DNA of 64,000 nt from Kumtagia sp044326205 (GCF_044326205.1 NZ_JBIRCY010000006.1:142015-206014); one strand, 5' to 3'; numbered from the stretch's first letter, positions 16,643 to 25,458 are shown. Notes: generated from the letters alone by a model not told the origin. A program made the numbers and translations.

Positions 16643-17028
16643 GCGGGCTCTCTTTATGGCGGAGGCGACCGCAAAGCAAGTTCGTATGGCCGACTATTCC
16701 CATCTGGTTTTCGATAGCGCCCAGGCTGCCTTGTCCGCCGGGAAGGCATCGCCCCGCCAAAGTGGCCTGATTCAATCAAGATTGCGATCGCGGAATTTCT
16801 GGGATATGGAACCGCCCTCAGCGTCCGTCATCACGGGGTCAAAAAGATTTGCTCGATGTGCGGCTTCTTGGTTGTTGCGGCAATCTTCCGTTGAGCCCCG
16901 AAGCCGGCAAAGATGCCAAGAGCAGTTGAGAAGCGCTTGAAACATCGAGACCCTCTATCAGAGCGGATTATAGGATCAGGAATTCCGTGAGGCACACGGA
17001 AGCGCCAGCCAAGGTGGTTGAACCGGCT

Positions 17029-17056
17029 TTGACAGTCGCGTTATTTCATCTATTGC
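17029..17056 (+). promoter_or_regulatory. Putative housekeeping promoter for the PhyH-type gene
   Basis: TTGACA at 17029-17034 and TATTGC at 17051-17056 are 16 bases apart, and a start site near 17063 would leave a leader of about 33 bases before ATG 17096. The -35 is perfect and the -10 is weak, as is common in alphaproteobacteria. Confidence 0.5.
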
Positions 17057-17095
17057 TAGCCCATTCACCCAGCCGGGAAGAGGAATGATTGCACT

Positions 17096-18340
17096 ATGAG
17101 TTCAGACAAGATTCTTATCGAGGCCCGTAACGATTCGATCCAGGTTGAACAGATCGCCGCCGAGGACCTCCGCCAGAATATCGGCGACTATCTGGAGCCG
17201 AACTGGCGCGCCCGCCGCGCCGCCGAGGCGTATCGCAAATACACGCTTACCTCGGTCAACGACCAGGACGAATACATGAACATGCGTGCCGCCTTCTCGG
17301 AGACGAAGGGCAAAAGCAACAAGGTGTTCAGCGACGTCATCGCCTCGCATGTCCGCAAGACCCGCTACGACATGTCGCAGACGCTGTTCGGCGAGTATGT
17401 GCCGCAGCCGAACGGCGACAAGCCCGCCGCCGCGGCGAAGCCGGCTGCCCCGGAAGGGGACATGATGGACGATACGACCGTCAGTCTCGTGAATGGCGAG
17501 GACGGTGAGGACGAGACTGCTGACGCCTGGGCGAAGGTTGTCCAGGGCGCCGCCCGCCACCTTGAGCTGCATGGCTACTGGAAGGCCAAGTTCACCATTC
17601 CGGAGACCATCGTCGAAAGCCTGAAGCAGAAGATCCTCGGCAAGCTGGTCGAGAACCACGGTGACAAGGTGCAGGGTGCCCTGGACGGCAAGCCTGGCGC
17701 GCCGATGCAGATCAAGGGCGACGCGCGCTGGCTCGCGAGCTTCGAGGAGATGTACCAGCTTTCGTCAGACCCGCTGCTGCTGTCGATCGTGCAGGCCTAT
17801 ATGGGCGTCCCGCCGATCTTCAACACCCCGGTTTCCTTCCTCAACTCCTTCGTGAAGGCCAAGAACGACAAGCAGCTCTCGGATACGGCGCAACTCTATC
17901 ATCACGACATGCACCGGCTGGGCTTCGTGAAGATGTTCGTCTACCTGAGCGACGTCAATCTCACTTCCGGACCGCACGTGCTGTTGCGCGGCACGCACCG
18001 CAACCGTCCGGACGCCCTGTGGGCCGACGGCCGTCATTCGGACCAGAAGGTCGCCGAGCAGGGCATTGCGCACGAGGAAACCAAGATCCTTGGCAAGCGC
18101 GGAACCGTCTTCCTGGTCGATACCAGTGCCCTTCACAAGGGTGCGCACCCCGAGACGGAATCGCGCCTGATGGCGCAGGTGCAATACACCAACTCGCTGT
18201 TCGGCCGGCCGCTCGCCCCTTCCGACCACAAGATCGAGATGGCCCAGACCAACAAGAACAAGGACATCCTGGCTGCCGCCGCGCATGTGCGCAAATACGC
18301 AGGCAAGGCCGGCGTCCGCTTCATGCAGAACTATATCTGA
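17096..18340 (+). CDS. Phytanoyl-CoA dioxygenase (PhyH)-like Fe(II)/2-oxoglutarate oxygenase (414 aa)
   Basis: The C-terminal half carries a jelly-roll oxygenase core. H269-x-D271 in YHHDMHRLGF and a distal His (most likely H351 in AHPETESR, with R357 as the 2-oxoglutarate anchor) give the 2-His-1-carboxylate iron site. The strand FVKMFVYLSDVNLTSGPHVLLRGTH is typical of PhyH proteins. The N-terminal ~150 residues are unusual: a helical part, then a low-complexity Ala/Pro and acidic linker at about residues 105-145. Substrates of bacterial PhyH proteins range from antibiotics to lipids and osmolytes, so none is assigned. The gene has its own probable promoter and a strong terminator, so it forms a single-gene unit. 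Confidence 0.8.
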   Translation: MSSDKILIEARNDSIQVEQIAAEDLRQNIGDYLEPNWRARRAAEAYRKYTLTSVNDQDEYMNMRAAFSETKGKSNKVFSDVIASHVRKTRYDMSQTLFGEYVPQPNGDKPAAAAKPAAPEGDMMDDTTVSLVNGEDGEDETADAWAKVVQGAARHLELHGYWKAKFTIPETIVESLKQKILGKLVENHGDKVQGALDGKPGAPMQIKGDARWLASFEEMYQLSSDPLLLSIVQAYMGVPPIFNTPVSFLNSFVKAKNDKQLSDTAQLYHHDMHRLGFVKMFVYLSDVNLTSGPHVLLRGTHRNRPDALWADGRHSDQKVAEQGIAHEETKILGKRGTVFLVDTSALHKGAHPETESRLMAQVQYTNSLFGRPLAPSDHKIEMAQTNKNKDILAAAAHVRKYAGKAGVRFMQNYI

Positions 18341-18377
18341 GCCTCCGGCGCCGCGCCTCGCGGCGTCCTCGGAAAGC

Positions 18378-18405
18378 AAACGGCCGGACGATCGTCCGGC
18401 CGTTT
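18378..18405 (+). terminator. Rho-independent terminator of the PhyH-type gene
   Basis: CGGCCGGAC (18381-18389), the loop GATC and GTCCGGCCG form a perfect hairpin followed by TTTTCATTT. It lies about 38 bases after the stop codon. It also faces iolB from the other strand and may stop both transcripts. Confidence 0.88.
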
Positions 18406-18456
18406 TCATTTGGAAGCTTTGGTTCTCGCTCCGGCAAGGCGGCGGGTCTTTGCCGC

Positions 18457-19254
18457 CTACGCCTTCATCAGCCACTCATGCTCGGGCGCGTTGTGGAATT
18501 TCCAGGTGCGCTTCGGCCCGGCCATGACGTTGAGATAATAGAGATCGTATCCATGGCACGCCGCACAGGGGTGATAGCCCTTCGGCACCATGACGATGTC
18601 GCCGTCCTCCACCGCCATCACCTCGTCCAGCGAGCGGTCGTCGGTGTAGACGCGCTGAAAGCCGAAGCCCTGCGGCGGGTTGAGCCGGTGGTAGTAGGTC
18701 TCCTCGAGGTAGGATTCCGCCGGCAGATTGTCCTGGTCGTGCTTGTGCGGCGGATAGCTGGACGTATGGCCGCCCGGCGTGATCACCTCGACCACCAGCA
18801 GCGAATCGGCCGGCTCGCCTTCCGGCAGGATGTTGGTGACGTAGCGGGTGTTGGTGCCCTTGCCGCGAACCTCCTGCTTGACGTCCTCGGGGCCGATCAC
18901 CCGCGCCGGCAGGCCCTTGCCCAGTCCTGGCGCCAGGCAGACGGCGAGTTCGAGGTCGGTCTCGGCGGTGACCGACCATTGCGAATCCTGCGGGACGTAG
19001 AGCGACCAGGGTTTTCCTTCGAAGGGCGACATGCGCGCGCCGAGCACGCCAAAATCCTCGCCGTCGGCTGTCGCCTCGCCCTTGCCCGTGACGAAGACCA
19101 GACAGACTTCCTGCGAACCCGTCGGTGCCGACACTGTCTGGCCGGGCTTCAACCGGTGAAGCTCGAAACCGACATAACCCCAGCCGGCGCTTTCCGGCGT
19201 GATCTTGGCCACCAGCCCGTCACCGGCTTTGCGCTTGACCAGAAGCTTCGACAT
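18457..19254 (-). CDS. iolB: 5-deoxy-glucuronate isomerase
   Basis: IolB (265 aa) converts 5-deoxy-D-glucuronate to 2-deoxy-5-keto-D-gluconate in myo-inositol breakdown. It is a bicupin: HKHDQDNLPAESYLEETYYHRLNPPQGFGFQRVYTDD supplies the metal-binding His and Glu residues, and DGDIVMVPKGYHPC completes the second cupin. The ATG at 19254 is preferred because AGAGGA lies 9 bases upstream. A second ATG at 19263 overlaps the stop of the small membrane gene as ATGA but has that site directly against it. It is the last gene of the iol block. Confidence 0.92.
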   Translation of the reverse strand: MSKLLVKRKAGDGLVAKITPESAGWGYVGFELHRLKPGQTVSAPTGSQEVCLVFVTGKGEATADGEDFGVLGARMSPFEGKPWSLYVPQDSQWSVTAETDLELAVCLAPGLGKGLPARVIGPEDVKQEVRGKGTNTRYVTNILPEGEPADSLLVVEVITPGGHTSSYPPHKHDQDNLPAESYLEETYYHRLNPPQGFGFQRVYTDDRSLDEVMAVEDGDIVMVPKGYHPCAACHGYDLYYLNVMAGPKRTWKFHNAPEHEWLMKA

Positions 19255-19259
19255 TTGCG

Positions 19260-19475
19260 TCATTCCTCTTGCTGTTCCTTCGACGGCTGATCCTGCGGCT
19301 TCGGATGGTTCACCAGATACATCCACGCCGCATAGACCGCCATGCCGCCGGCAAGCGTGCCCCAAAAAGCCTGGCCGCTGTAGAATTCGAGGCCGGACCA
19401 AATCGCACAGACAACAACGATCGCGATCCGAACCCACAGCGGGCGGAGCCAGGGGTGATCGCGGTCGTTGGCCAT
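19260..19475 (-). CDS. Small two-helix membrane protein (71 aa)
   Basis: A short protein with two hydrophobic segments (about residues 15-27 and 37-52) and a charged, Gln/Glu-rich tail. It lies between iolE and iolB on the same strand, and its stop codon overlaps a possible iolB start, so the two are probably translated together. I do not recognise the family; similar small proteins sit beside iolB in some rhizobia by my recollection, but that is weak evidence. No role in inositol use can be read from the sequence. Confidence 0.7.
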   Translation of the reverse strand: MANDRDHPWLRPLWVRIAIVVVCAIWSGLEFYSGQAFWGTLAGGMAVYAAWMYLVNHPKPQDQPSKEQQEE

Positions 19476-19543
19476 GAGGGTAGTATCCGTTCGGTTCTGC
19501 TTACCTTCGGGCGGCCGTGGCCGCCGCTTCCCTCATATCACGC

Positions 19544-20461
19544 TCAGGCGGCCGGAAAACCCTGTGTTTCGACCGTATAACCCGCCGCAGTCATGACCCG
19601 CATCAATTCCTTGTGGCCGACCTCGGCCATTTTCAGCGGCGGGTTTTTCCGCGGATCCTGCTCGGCCTCGACCACGAACCAGCCTTCATAACCGTAGTCG
19701 GCAAATTTCTGGACGATTGCGCCGAAATCGAGTGAACCGTCGCCCGGCACGGTGAAGGCGCCGAGCGCCACGGCGTCGAGGAACGACTGCTTCGACCAGT
19801 CGAGGCCGTCGATCACCGGCTGGCGGATGTCCTTCACATGCACGTGGCTGATGCGCTTGTGGTGCCTGTCGATGGCGCGCAGCACGTCGCCGCCGGCGAA
19901 GGCCAGATGCCCGGCGTCGAGCAGCAGCGGAATCCCCTCCCCGGAAAAATTCATGAAGGCGTCGAGCTCGTGCTCGAACTGGACGACCGCCGCCATGTGA
20001 TGGTGGTAGGAAAGCGGCATGCCCTGCCCGGCGCACCATTCGCCGAACTCGGTCACGCGCTTCGCATAGGCCTTCATCTCATCGTCGGAGAGCACCGCCT
20101 TGCCCGCAAGCGGCTTCGAGCGGTCGCCCTGGATCGAGCGGCCGACCTCGCCATAGACGATGCAGGGCGCGTCGACCGCCTTGAACAGGTCGATCATCGG
20201 CTGGATGCGGTCCTTGTTGGCCGAAATATCCTCGTTGACCAGCGTGCCGGAAAACCAGCCGCCGCATAGCGTCACGTCCGCCTTTTTCAGGATCGGCAGC
20301 ATGATTTCCGGGTCTTCTGGAAAACGCCGCCCCTTTTCCATGCCGGTAAAACCCGCCGAGCGCGACTGGCGCAGGCATTCCTCCAGCGACACGTCGTCGG
20401 AGAGTTCGACCAGATCGTCGTTCCACCACGCGATGGGGGACATGCCCAGTTTGGCTTTCAA
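19544..20461 (-). CDS. iolE: Inosose (2-keto-myo-inositol) dehydratase
   Basis: IolE (305 aa) dehydrates 2-keto-myo-inositol to 3D-trihydroxycyclohexane-1,2-dione, the second step of inositol catabolism. It is a xylose-isomerase-like TIM barrel; the metal ligands are expected in MEKGRRFPED, YHHHMAAVV, LLLDAGHLAFAGGD and SHVHVKDIR, all present. It appears to start with TTG at 20461, as GGAGAG lies 4-5 bases upstream and the family opening KAKLGMSPIAWWNDD follows directly; the first ATG would remove conserved residues. A 130-base palindromic repeat separates it from iolD. Confidence 0.92.
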   Translation of the reverse strand: MKAKLGMSPIAWWNDDLVELSDDVSLEECLRQSRSAGFTGMEKGRRFPEDPEIMLPILKKADVTLCGGWFSGTLVNEDISANKDRIQPMIDLFKAVDAPCIVYGEVGRSIQGDRSKPLAGKAVLSDDEMKAYAKRVTEFGEWCAGQGMPLSYHHHMAAVVQFEHELDAFMNFSGEGIPLLLDAGHLAFAGGDVLRAIDRHHKRISHVHVKDIRQPVIDGLDWSKQSFLDAVALGAFTVPGDGSLDFGAIVQKFADYGYEGWFVVEAEQDPRKNPPLKMAEVGHKELMRVMTAAGYTVETQGFPAA

Positions 20462-20477
20462 AGTTCTCTCCGCTTTC

Positions 20478-20606
20478 TACCTCCCCTTGTGGGGAGGTCG
20501 GCGGGCCCAGCCCGCCGGGTGGGGGTGATTTTGGCCGGGCAGCGGTTGGGACCCCCACCCGTCCTTTGGACCCACGCGCCGACCCTCCCCACGGGGGAGG
20601 GTAAGT
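20478..20606. repeat. Long palindromic intergenic repeat between iolD and iolE
   Basis: Two arms of a large inverted repeat, each with its own small hairpin (CTCCCC-TTGT-GGGGAG near 20481-20496 and CCCTCCCC-ACG-GGGGAGGG near 20583-20601), flank GGGTGGGGGT and its complement ACCCCCACCC. This is the build of the dispersed palindromic repeats found in rhizobial intergenic regions. It could cut iolD transcript levels or protect the mRNA end. Confidence 0.75.
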
Positions 20607-20613
20607 AGGCGCA

Positions 20614-22458
20614 TCAGTTCACAACACGCTGCCTCAACGCTTCCTCATAGTCCTTGCGGGCCTTGTTGACGCTCGGCCGCACGGAAACCTCGGGCACCGC
20701 GACATCCCACCAGTGGCCGCCGGCTTCGGTCGAGATCAGCGGATCGGTATCGATGACGATGACGCTGGTCTTCGTGTCAGCCTCGGCTTCCTTCAGCGCC
20801 CGTTCCAGTTCAGCGATCGACGCGACTTTTCGCGCCACAGCCCCCATCGAGGCGGCATGCGCGGCGAAATCGATCTGCGGCAGCACCTCGTGTTTCGCGT
20901 CCTTCAGCAGATTGTTGAAGTTCGCGCCGCCGGTCGCCATCTGCAGCCGGTTGATGCAGCCGAAACCTCTGTTATCGAGCACGACGATGGTCAGCTTCCG
21001 GCCGATCATGACCGAAGTGGCGATCTCGGAATTCATCATCATGTAGCTGCCGTCGCCGAGCATGACGATCACGTCGTGGTCGGGTTTGGCGAGTTTCACG
21101 CCGAGCCCGCCGGCGATCTCGTAGCCCATGGTCGAGAAACCGTATTCCATGTGGTAGCTGCCCGGCGCGCCGGCCGGCCACAGCTTGTGCAACTCGCCCG
21201 GCAGCCCGCCCGATGCGCAGACAAGCGTCGCCCTGGAGCCCCGCGCGCGATGCACCGCGCCGATCACCTGCGCGTCCGACGGCAGCGCGTTGGTCGGATC
21301 GGTTACGGCCTTCGCGGCCTGCAGCCAGTCGGCCTTGGCGGCCTTCGCGGTCGCCACCCAGGCGTCGGGCGATTTCCAGCCACCGAGGCTCGCCCCAAGC
21401 GCCTCCAGCCCGGCCCTGGCGTCGGCAACCAGCGGCAGCGCGCGATGTTTTCCGGCATCGAAAGGCTGCGTGTTGAGGCCGACGATCTTTACGCCATCCG
21501 CCTTGAACAGCGCCCAGGAGCCGGTGGTGAAATCCTGCAGGCGCGAGCCAACCGCCAGCACGACGTCCGCCTGCTCCGCAAGCAGGTTGGAGGCCGATGA
21601 TCCGGTGACGCCGACCGAGCCCATGTTGAGCGGGTGCTCGTGCGGCAGGCTCGATTTCCCCGCATTGGTCTCCATGACCGGGATGCCGTGTTTCTCGGCA
21701 AAAGCCTTCAGCGTGCCGGCGGCTTCGGAATAGAGCACTCCGCCGCCGGCAATGATCACCGGCTTTTTTGCGCCCTTCAGCGCCGCGACGGCGGCCGCGA
21801 ATTCGCGCTCATCCGGCCGGGGCCGGCGCGGAATCCATATGCGTTCCTCGAAGAAACTCTCCGGATAATCAAAAGCCTCGGCCTGCACGTCCTGGCAGAG
21901 GCTGAGCGTCACCGGCCCGCATTCGGCCGGATCGGTCAAGACCTGCATGGCACGGTTGAGCGCGGACATGATCTGCTCGGGCCGCGTGATGCGGTCGAAA
22001 TAACGGCTGACCGGCCGGAAACAGTCGTTGGCGGAGACGGTGCCGTCGGCCCAGTCCTCCACCTGTTGCAAAACCGGGTCGGGTGCGCGATTGGCAAAGA
22101 CATCACCGGGCAGCAGCAACAGCGGGATGCGGTTGACATGCGCGAGCGCGGCCGCCGTCACCATGTTGGTGGCGCCCGGCCCGATCGACGAGGTCGCGGC
22201 CATGAAACGGCGGCGGAAACTCGCCTTGGCGAAGGCGATCGCCGCATGCGCCATGCCCTGCTCGTTGTGCGCGCGGTAGGTCGGGAGCTCGTCGCGCACC
22301 TGGTAGAGCGCCTCGCCGACGCCGGCGACGTTGCCGTGGCCGAAGATCGCCCAGACACCGCCGAAGATCGGCATTTTCGCCCCATCTATCTCGGTCATCT
22401 GACGGGCCAAATAGCGCGTCAGCGCCTGCGCCATGGTCAGGCGGATGGTCTTGGTCAT
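20614..22458 (-). CDS. iolD: 3D-(3,5/4)-trihydroxycyclohexane-1,2-dione acylhydrolase
   Basis: IolD (614 aa) is a thiamine-diphosphate enzyme that opens the inositol-derived ring to 5-deoxy-glucuronate. The N-terminal domain holds the catalytic Glu region (YRAHNEQGMAHAAIAFAK) and the C-terminal domain holds the GDG-x(n)-N cofactor motif at residue 468 onward (GDGSYMMMNSEIATSV to LDNRGFGCIN). The ATG at 22458 has GGGAGG about 5 bases upstream; a longer frame to 22530 overlaps iolC and has no support. Only 38 bases separate it from iolC, so the two are cotranscribed. Confidence 0.94.
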   Translation of the reverse strand: MTKTIRLTMAQALTRYLARQMTEIDGAKMPIFGGVWAIFGHGNVAGVGEALYQVRDELPTYRAHNEQGMAHAAIAFAKASFRRRFMAATSSIGPGATNMVTAAALAHVNRIPLLLLPGDVFANRAPDPVLQQVEDWADGTVSANDCFRPVSRYFDRITRPEQIMSALNRAMQVLTDPAECGPVTLSLCQDVQAEAFDYPESFFEERIWIPRRPRPDEREFAAAVAALKGAKKPVIIAGGGVLYSEAAGTLKAFAEKHGIPVMETNAGKSSLPHEHPLNMGSVGVTGSSASNLLAEQADVVLAVGSRLQDFTTGSWALFKADGVKIVGLNTQPFDAGKHRALPLVADARAGLEALGASLGGWKSPDAWVATAKAAKADWLQAAKAVTDPTNALPSDAQVIGAVHRARGSRATLVCASGGLPGELHKLWPAGAPGSYHMEYGFSTMGYEIAGGLGVKLAKPDHDVIVMLGDGSYMMMNSEIATSVMIGRKLTIVVLDNRGFGCINRLQMATGGANFNNLLKDAKHEVLPQIDFAAHAASMGAVARKVASIAELERALKEAEADTKTSVIVIDTDPLISTEAGGHWWDVAVPEVSVRPSVNKARKDYEEALRQRVVN

Positions 22459-22496
22459 TGTTTCCTCCCGAACCGTGCCGGATATCTTTTTGCGGA

Positions 22497-24431
22497 TTAT
22501 GCCGCCTTGCGGCTGCGCGCCGCAAGCCATGCCGAGGTCAGCCGCTCGAAACGCGCGGCCATCTCGGCAATCGCTTCCTCGTCGCCGATCTTGCCCGCGA
22601 ACCAGCGCTCCGCCGGCTCCATGAAAATGGTGCGGCCGACGGCAAAACCCTTCACCACCGGCGCGTCGGCAGTGGCGCGGAAAGCCTGGACAAGCTCATT
22701 CTCAGGCGCTTCGAGGCCGAGCAGCACGACGCCGCGGCAGAGCGGATCGCTGCGCTCGATGACGGCGCCGATGCGCCGCCACGCGGCCGCGGAATTCTGA
22801 GGCTCCAGCTTCCACCAGTCCGGCTTGATGCCCAGCGCATAAAGCTCTTCCAGAGCGCGCGGCACCGTGTCCTCGGCGAGCGGGCCGTGCTTGCCGGCGA
22901 TGATCTCGACCAGCAGTTCGCGCCCCACCTTGCGCGCGGCCTCGAACAGGGTGCGCAGCTTGTCCTGCTGTTCCAGCTTCAGCGCCGCCGGATCGTCCGG
23001 ATGATAGAAGCACAGGCATTTTATGCAGTGCTCGACCGGCCACTCGACCAGTTGCGAGCCGATGTCCTGGCTGAACTCGAAGCGCAGCGGCCGCGAGCCA
23101 GGCAGTTCGACCGGGCGGCCGAGCCAGGCGAAGGAATGCCGCGCGAACTCGAACATGGCGTCGCGGCCATGCTTCTCGTCGATCAGCATGCCGTAGCCGT
23201 CCCGGCCACCGGCGACGCGCGCGGCGGCCTTCACAGCCAGAACCTTGAATTGCCCGATCTTCCCGCTATCCACGCCGGCGGCGGCCGCAGCCTCTTCGAG
23301 CTGCACCCGATGGTCGATCGCCAGCGCCATCAGCAACTGGATCGCGCGGCGCCGCGTCGTCGCCCAATGGATGGTGTTGAGCGTCTCGTCCTTGCGCAGG
23401 GCCCGGTGCGGACTGCCATGTTCGAGGAAATACTGCAATTCGGCCCAGGTCGGATATTCCGGCGAGCAGAGCAGCCGCGACACGGCGAAGGCGCCGCAGG
23501 CATTGGCCCAGGTCGCCGCCGTCTCCAGGCTCTCGCCGCCCAACCAGCCGCGCAGCAGGCCGGACATGAAGGCGTCGCCGGCGCCAAGCACGTTGAACAC
23601 CTCGATCGGAAAACCCTTGCCGACGACGCCGTCCTCCAGATCGTCGCTGATCGGCCCATCATAGACGATGCAGCCCATTGCGCCGCGTTTCAGCACGATC
23701 GTCGCCTGCGAGAGAGCGCGGATCGCCTTCAGCGCGCTCAGCGGATCGTCGGCGCCGGAGGCGATCATGATCTCCTCTTCGGTGCCCACGATCAGGTCGC
23801 AATCCGGCAGCACGGATTTGAGCCGGTTCGAAACCCGGTCGGACTTCACGTAACGCTCGAAGCCGGCGGCATGGCCGGCAAGGCCCCAGAGGTTCGGCCG
23901 GTAGTCGATGTCGAATACAACCTTGCGGCCATGCGCCTTGGCGATTCTTATCGCCTTGCGCTGCGCGGCCTCGGTGTTCTCCCGCGAAAAATGCGTGCCG
24001 GTCACCACCACGGCGCGCGCGGAGGCGACGAAGGCTTCATCGACATCATCCGGGTCTAGCGCCATGTCGGCGCAGTCGGTGCGCACGAAGATCATCGGCG
24101 AGACGCCTTCCTCCTCTACCGCCAGCAGCACCAGCGCCGTCAGCCGCTCCTTGTCGGTGACCAGCCCGTCGACCGACACGCCCTCGCGGCGCATCTGCTC
24201 GCGGATGAAACGCCCCATCTGCTCGTCGCCGACGCGCGTCAGCAGCGCCGAGCGCAGACCGAGCCGCGCCGTGCCGACGGCGATGTTGGCCGGGCATCCG
24301 CCGACCGATTTTGCGAAGGATGCGATATCCTCGAGGCGTGAGCCGATCTGCTGGCCGTAGAGGTCCACGGACGCGCGGCCCATGGTGATGACGTCGAGTT
24401 CTGCCGTGTTTTCGTCCGGCGGATTCGCCAT
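22497..24431 (-). CDS. iolC: Bifunctional 5-dehydro-2-deoxygluconokinase / DUF2090 aldolase-like protein
   Basis: A 644-residue fusion. Residues 1 to about 330 are a PfkB-type sugar kinase, with the N-terminal substrate region SVGGCPANIAVGTARLG and the catalytic anion hole NVLGAGDAFMSGLLRG near residue 282. They phosphorylate 2-deoxy-5-keto-gluconate. Residues from about 335 to the end are DUF2090, a TIM-barrel related to class I aldolases that is proposed to cleave the phosphorylated product in place of IolJ. This fusion is common in rhizobia and other proteobacteria. It is first in the iolC-iolD-iolE-iolB transcription unit and has two operator-like sites 59-104 bases upstream. Confidence 0.92.
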   Translation of the reverse strand: MANPPDENTAELDVITMGRASVDLYGQQIGSRLEDIASFAKSVGGCPANIAVGTARLGLRSALLTRVGDEQMGRFIREQMRREGVSVDGLVTDKERLTALVLLAVEEEGVSPMIFVRTDCADMALDPDDVDEAFVASARAVVVTGTHFSRENTEAAQRKAIRIAKAHGRKVVFDIDYRPNLWGLAGHAAGFERYVKSDRVSNRLKSVLPDCDLIVGTEEEIMIASGADDPLSALKAIRALSQATIVLKRGAMGCIVYDGPISDDLEDGVVGKGFPIEVFNVLGAGDAFMSGLLRGWLGGESLETAATWANACGAFAVSRLLCSPEYPTWAELQYFLEHGSPHRALRKDETLNTIHWATTRRRAIQLLMALAIDHRVQLEEAAAAAGVDSGKIGQFKVLAVKAAARVAGGRDGYGMLIDEKHGRDAMFEFARHSFAWLGRPVELPGSRPLRFEFSQDIGSQLVEWPVEHCIKCLCFYHPDDPAALKLEQQDKLRTLFEAARKVGRELLVEIIAGKHGPLAEDTVPRALEELYALGIKPDWWKLEPQNSAAAWRRIGAVIERSDPLCRGVVLLGLEAPENELVQAFRATADAPVVKGFAVGRTIFMEPAERWFAGKIGDEEAIAEMAARFERLTSAWLAARSRKAA

Positions 24432-24489
24432 GATCGCCTCCCATCGTCAAAGGATGCGCGGCCCACAGACCCCGCGAATGACGTCTCAA

Positions 24490-24505
24490 TGAAATATTAA
24501 TTCCA
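24490..24505. promoter_or_regulatory. Candidate IolR operator, site A (upstream of iolC)
   Basis: TGAAATATTAATTCCA fits TGRAAT-N4-ATTCCM. It is nearly the same (15 of 16) as the site upstream of ibpA and lies 30 bases from site B. A GGAA-N6-TTCC motif is, to my knowledge, described for IolR of Sinorhizobium; this copy has one mismatch to it. Confidence 0.7.
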
Positions 24506-24519
24506 CCTTTCAGTCAATA

Positions 24520-24535
24520 TGGAATGTACATTCCC
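24520..24535. promoter_or_regulatory. Candidate IolR operator, site B (upstream of iolC)
   Basis: Holds the perfect 14-bp palindrome GGAATGTACATTCC (24521-24534), an exact GGAA-N6-TTCC. It lies directly against the iolR stop codon and 89 bases before the iolC start. Confidence 0.8.
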
Positions 24536-25408
24536 TCACCGCGCGGCCACCTTTTTCCCGCGCCGCGACGGCGACCGCCGTTTCTCGGCAACGCCGACCG
24601 ACAGGGCCATCGACAGCGCCATTGTGGCCGAAAGCGAACGGAATCCGCCGAAATCCGCCTCCGCCACCTCGAACCATACGTCGGCGAACTGCGCCAGCGG
24701 CGAAAAGGCGCTGTCGGTGATCGCCACCATAGGTACGCCCTGCTCGGACAGCAGCCGCGCCTCCTCGATGGTGGCCGGCGCATAGGGCGAGAAGCTGATG
24801 GCGAGCACGGCATCCCTGGCGGTTGCGAAGGAGATGACCTCCGGGTTTAGGCCCGACGGCGACTCGACGATCTGGCTACGCACCTTCAGCTTGCCCAGCG
24901 CATAGGCGATGTAGCTGGCGACCGGATAGGAGCGGCGGCGCGCCAGGATATAGATCGTCTCGGCTTCGGCCAGCATCGCGATGGCGCGGTTCAGCACCTC
25001 CTCGTCCAGCGTACGTGTCATCGTCGCCAGCGAATTCTCCGACGCCGTGAGAAAACCTTCCAGGATCTTCCGGCTGCCGCCCCCCTCCGCTCCCTCCGCG
25101 CGTAGTCCGCTCAGCCGCTCCTCGTATGAGGAATTGCGCTCGCGCAGCCTTTCGCGGAACACCGATTGCAGGCTGGTGAAGCCGGCAAAGCCCAGATGCT
25201 GGGCGAAGCGGATCAGCGTCGAAGGCTGCACGCCCGCCGATGCGGCGATGCTGGCCGCCGTGCCGAAGGCGATCTCATCCGGATTGTCGAGCGAATAGGC
25301 GGCGACCTGGGCGATGCGCTTTGGCAGCGATTGCCGGCGTTCGAGGATCAGCGCGCGCAGCGTGTCGTAGTCGCGCGGCGCCTCGTCCTCCATTCCCTGC
25401 TCACTCAT
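24536..25408 (-). CDS. iolR: RpiR-family transcriptional regulator of inositol genes
   Basis: A 290-residue RpiR protein. Residues ~14-90 form the N-terminal helix-turn-helix domain (IAASAGVQPSTLIRFAQHLGFAGFTSLQ), and residues ~125-260 form a SIS sugar-phosphate-binding domain (IYILARRRSYPVASYIAYALGKL, AISFSPYAPATIEEARLLSEQG). It most likely represses the iol genes until an inositol breakdown intermediate, probably a sugar phosphate, binds the SIS domain. That role is assigned from its place beside iolC and iolY, as in Sinorhizobium, and from GGAA-N6-TTCC sites nearby. An ATG at 25393 is an alternative start. Confidence 0.88.
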   Translation of the reverse strand: MSEQGMEDEAPRDYDTLRALILERRQSLPKRIAQVAAYSLDNPDEIAFGTAASIAASAGVQPSTLIRFAQHLGFAGFTSLQSVFRERLRERNSSYEERLSGLRAEGAEGGGSRKILEGFLTASENSLATMTRTLDEEVLNRAIAMLAEAETIYILARRRSYPVASYIAYALGKLKVRSQIVESPSGLNPEVISFATARDAVLAISFSPYAPATIEEARLLSEQGVPMVAITDSAFSPLAQFADVWFEVAEADFGGFRSLSATMALSMALSVGVAEKRRSPSRRGKKVAAR

Positions 25409-25458
25409 TCGCGCCGACCTCCCGGATCATGCCGCTGCGACATGTTCAAACAATAAAA

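Noticed and set aside
16276..16770. ORF crossing tRNA-Pro
   Set aside because: Same artefact (GRIRTCDPLIPNQ) from reading through tRNA; overlaps the GSCFA gene end.
20462..20613. CRISPR-like array, because of repeated GC-rich blocks
   Set aside because: The repeats are inverted, not direct, and there are no equal spacers; it is a palindromic element.
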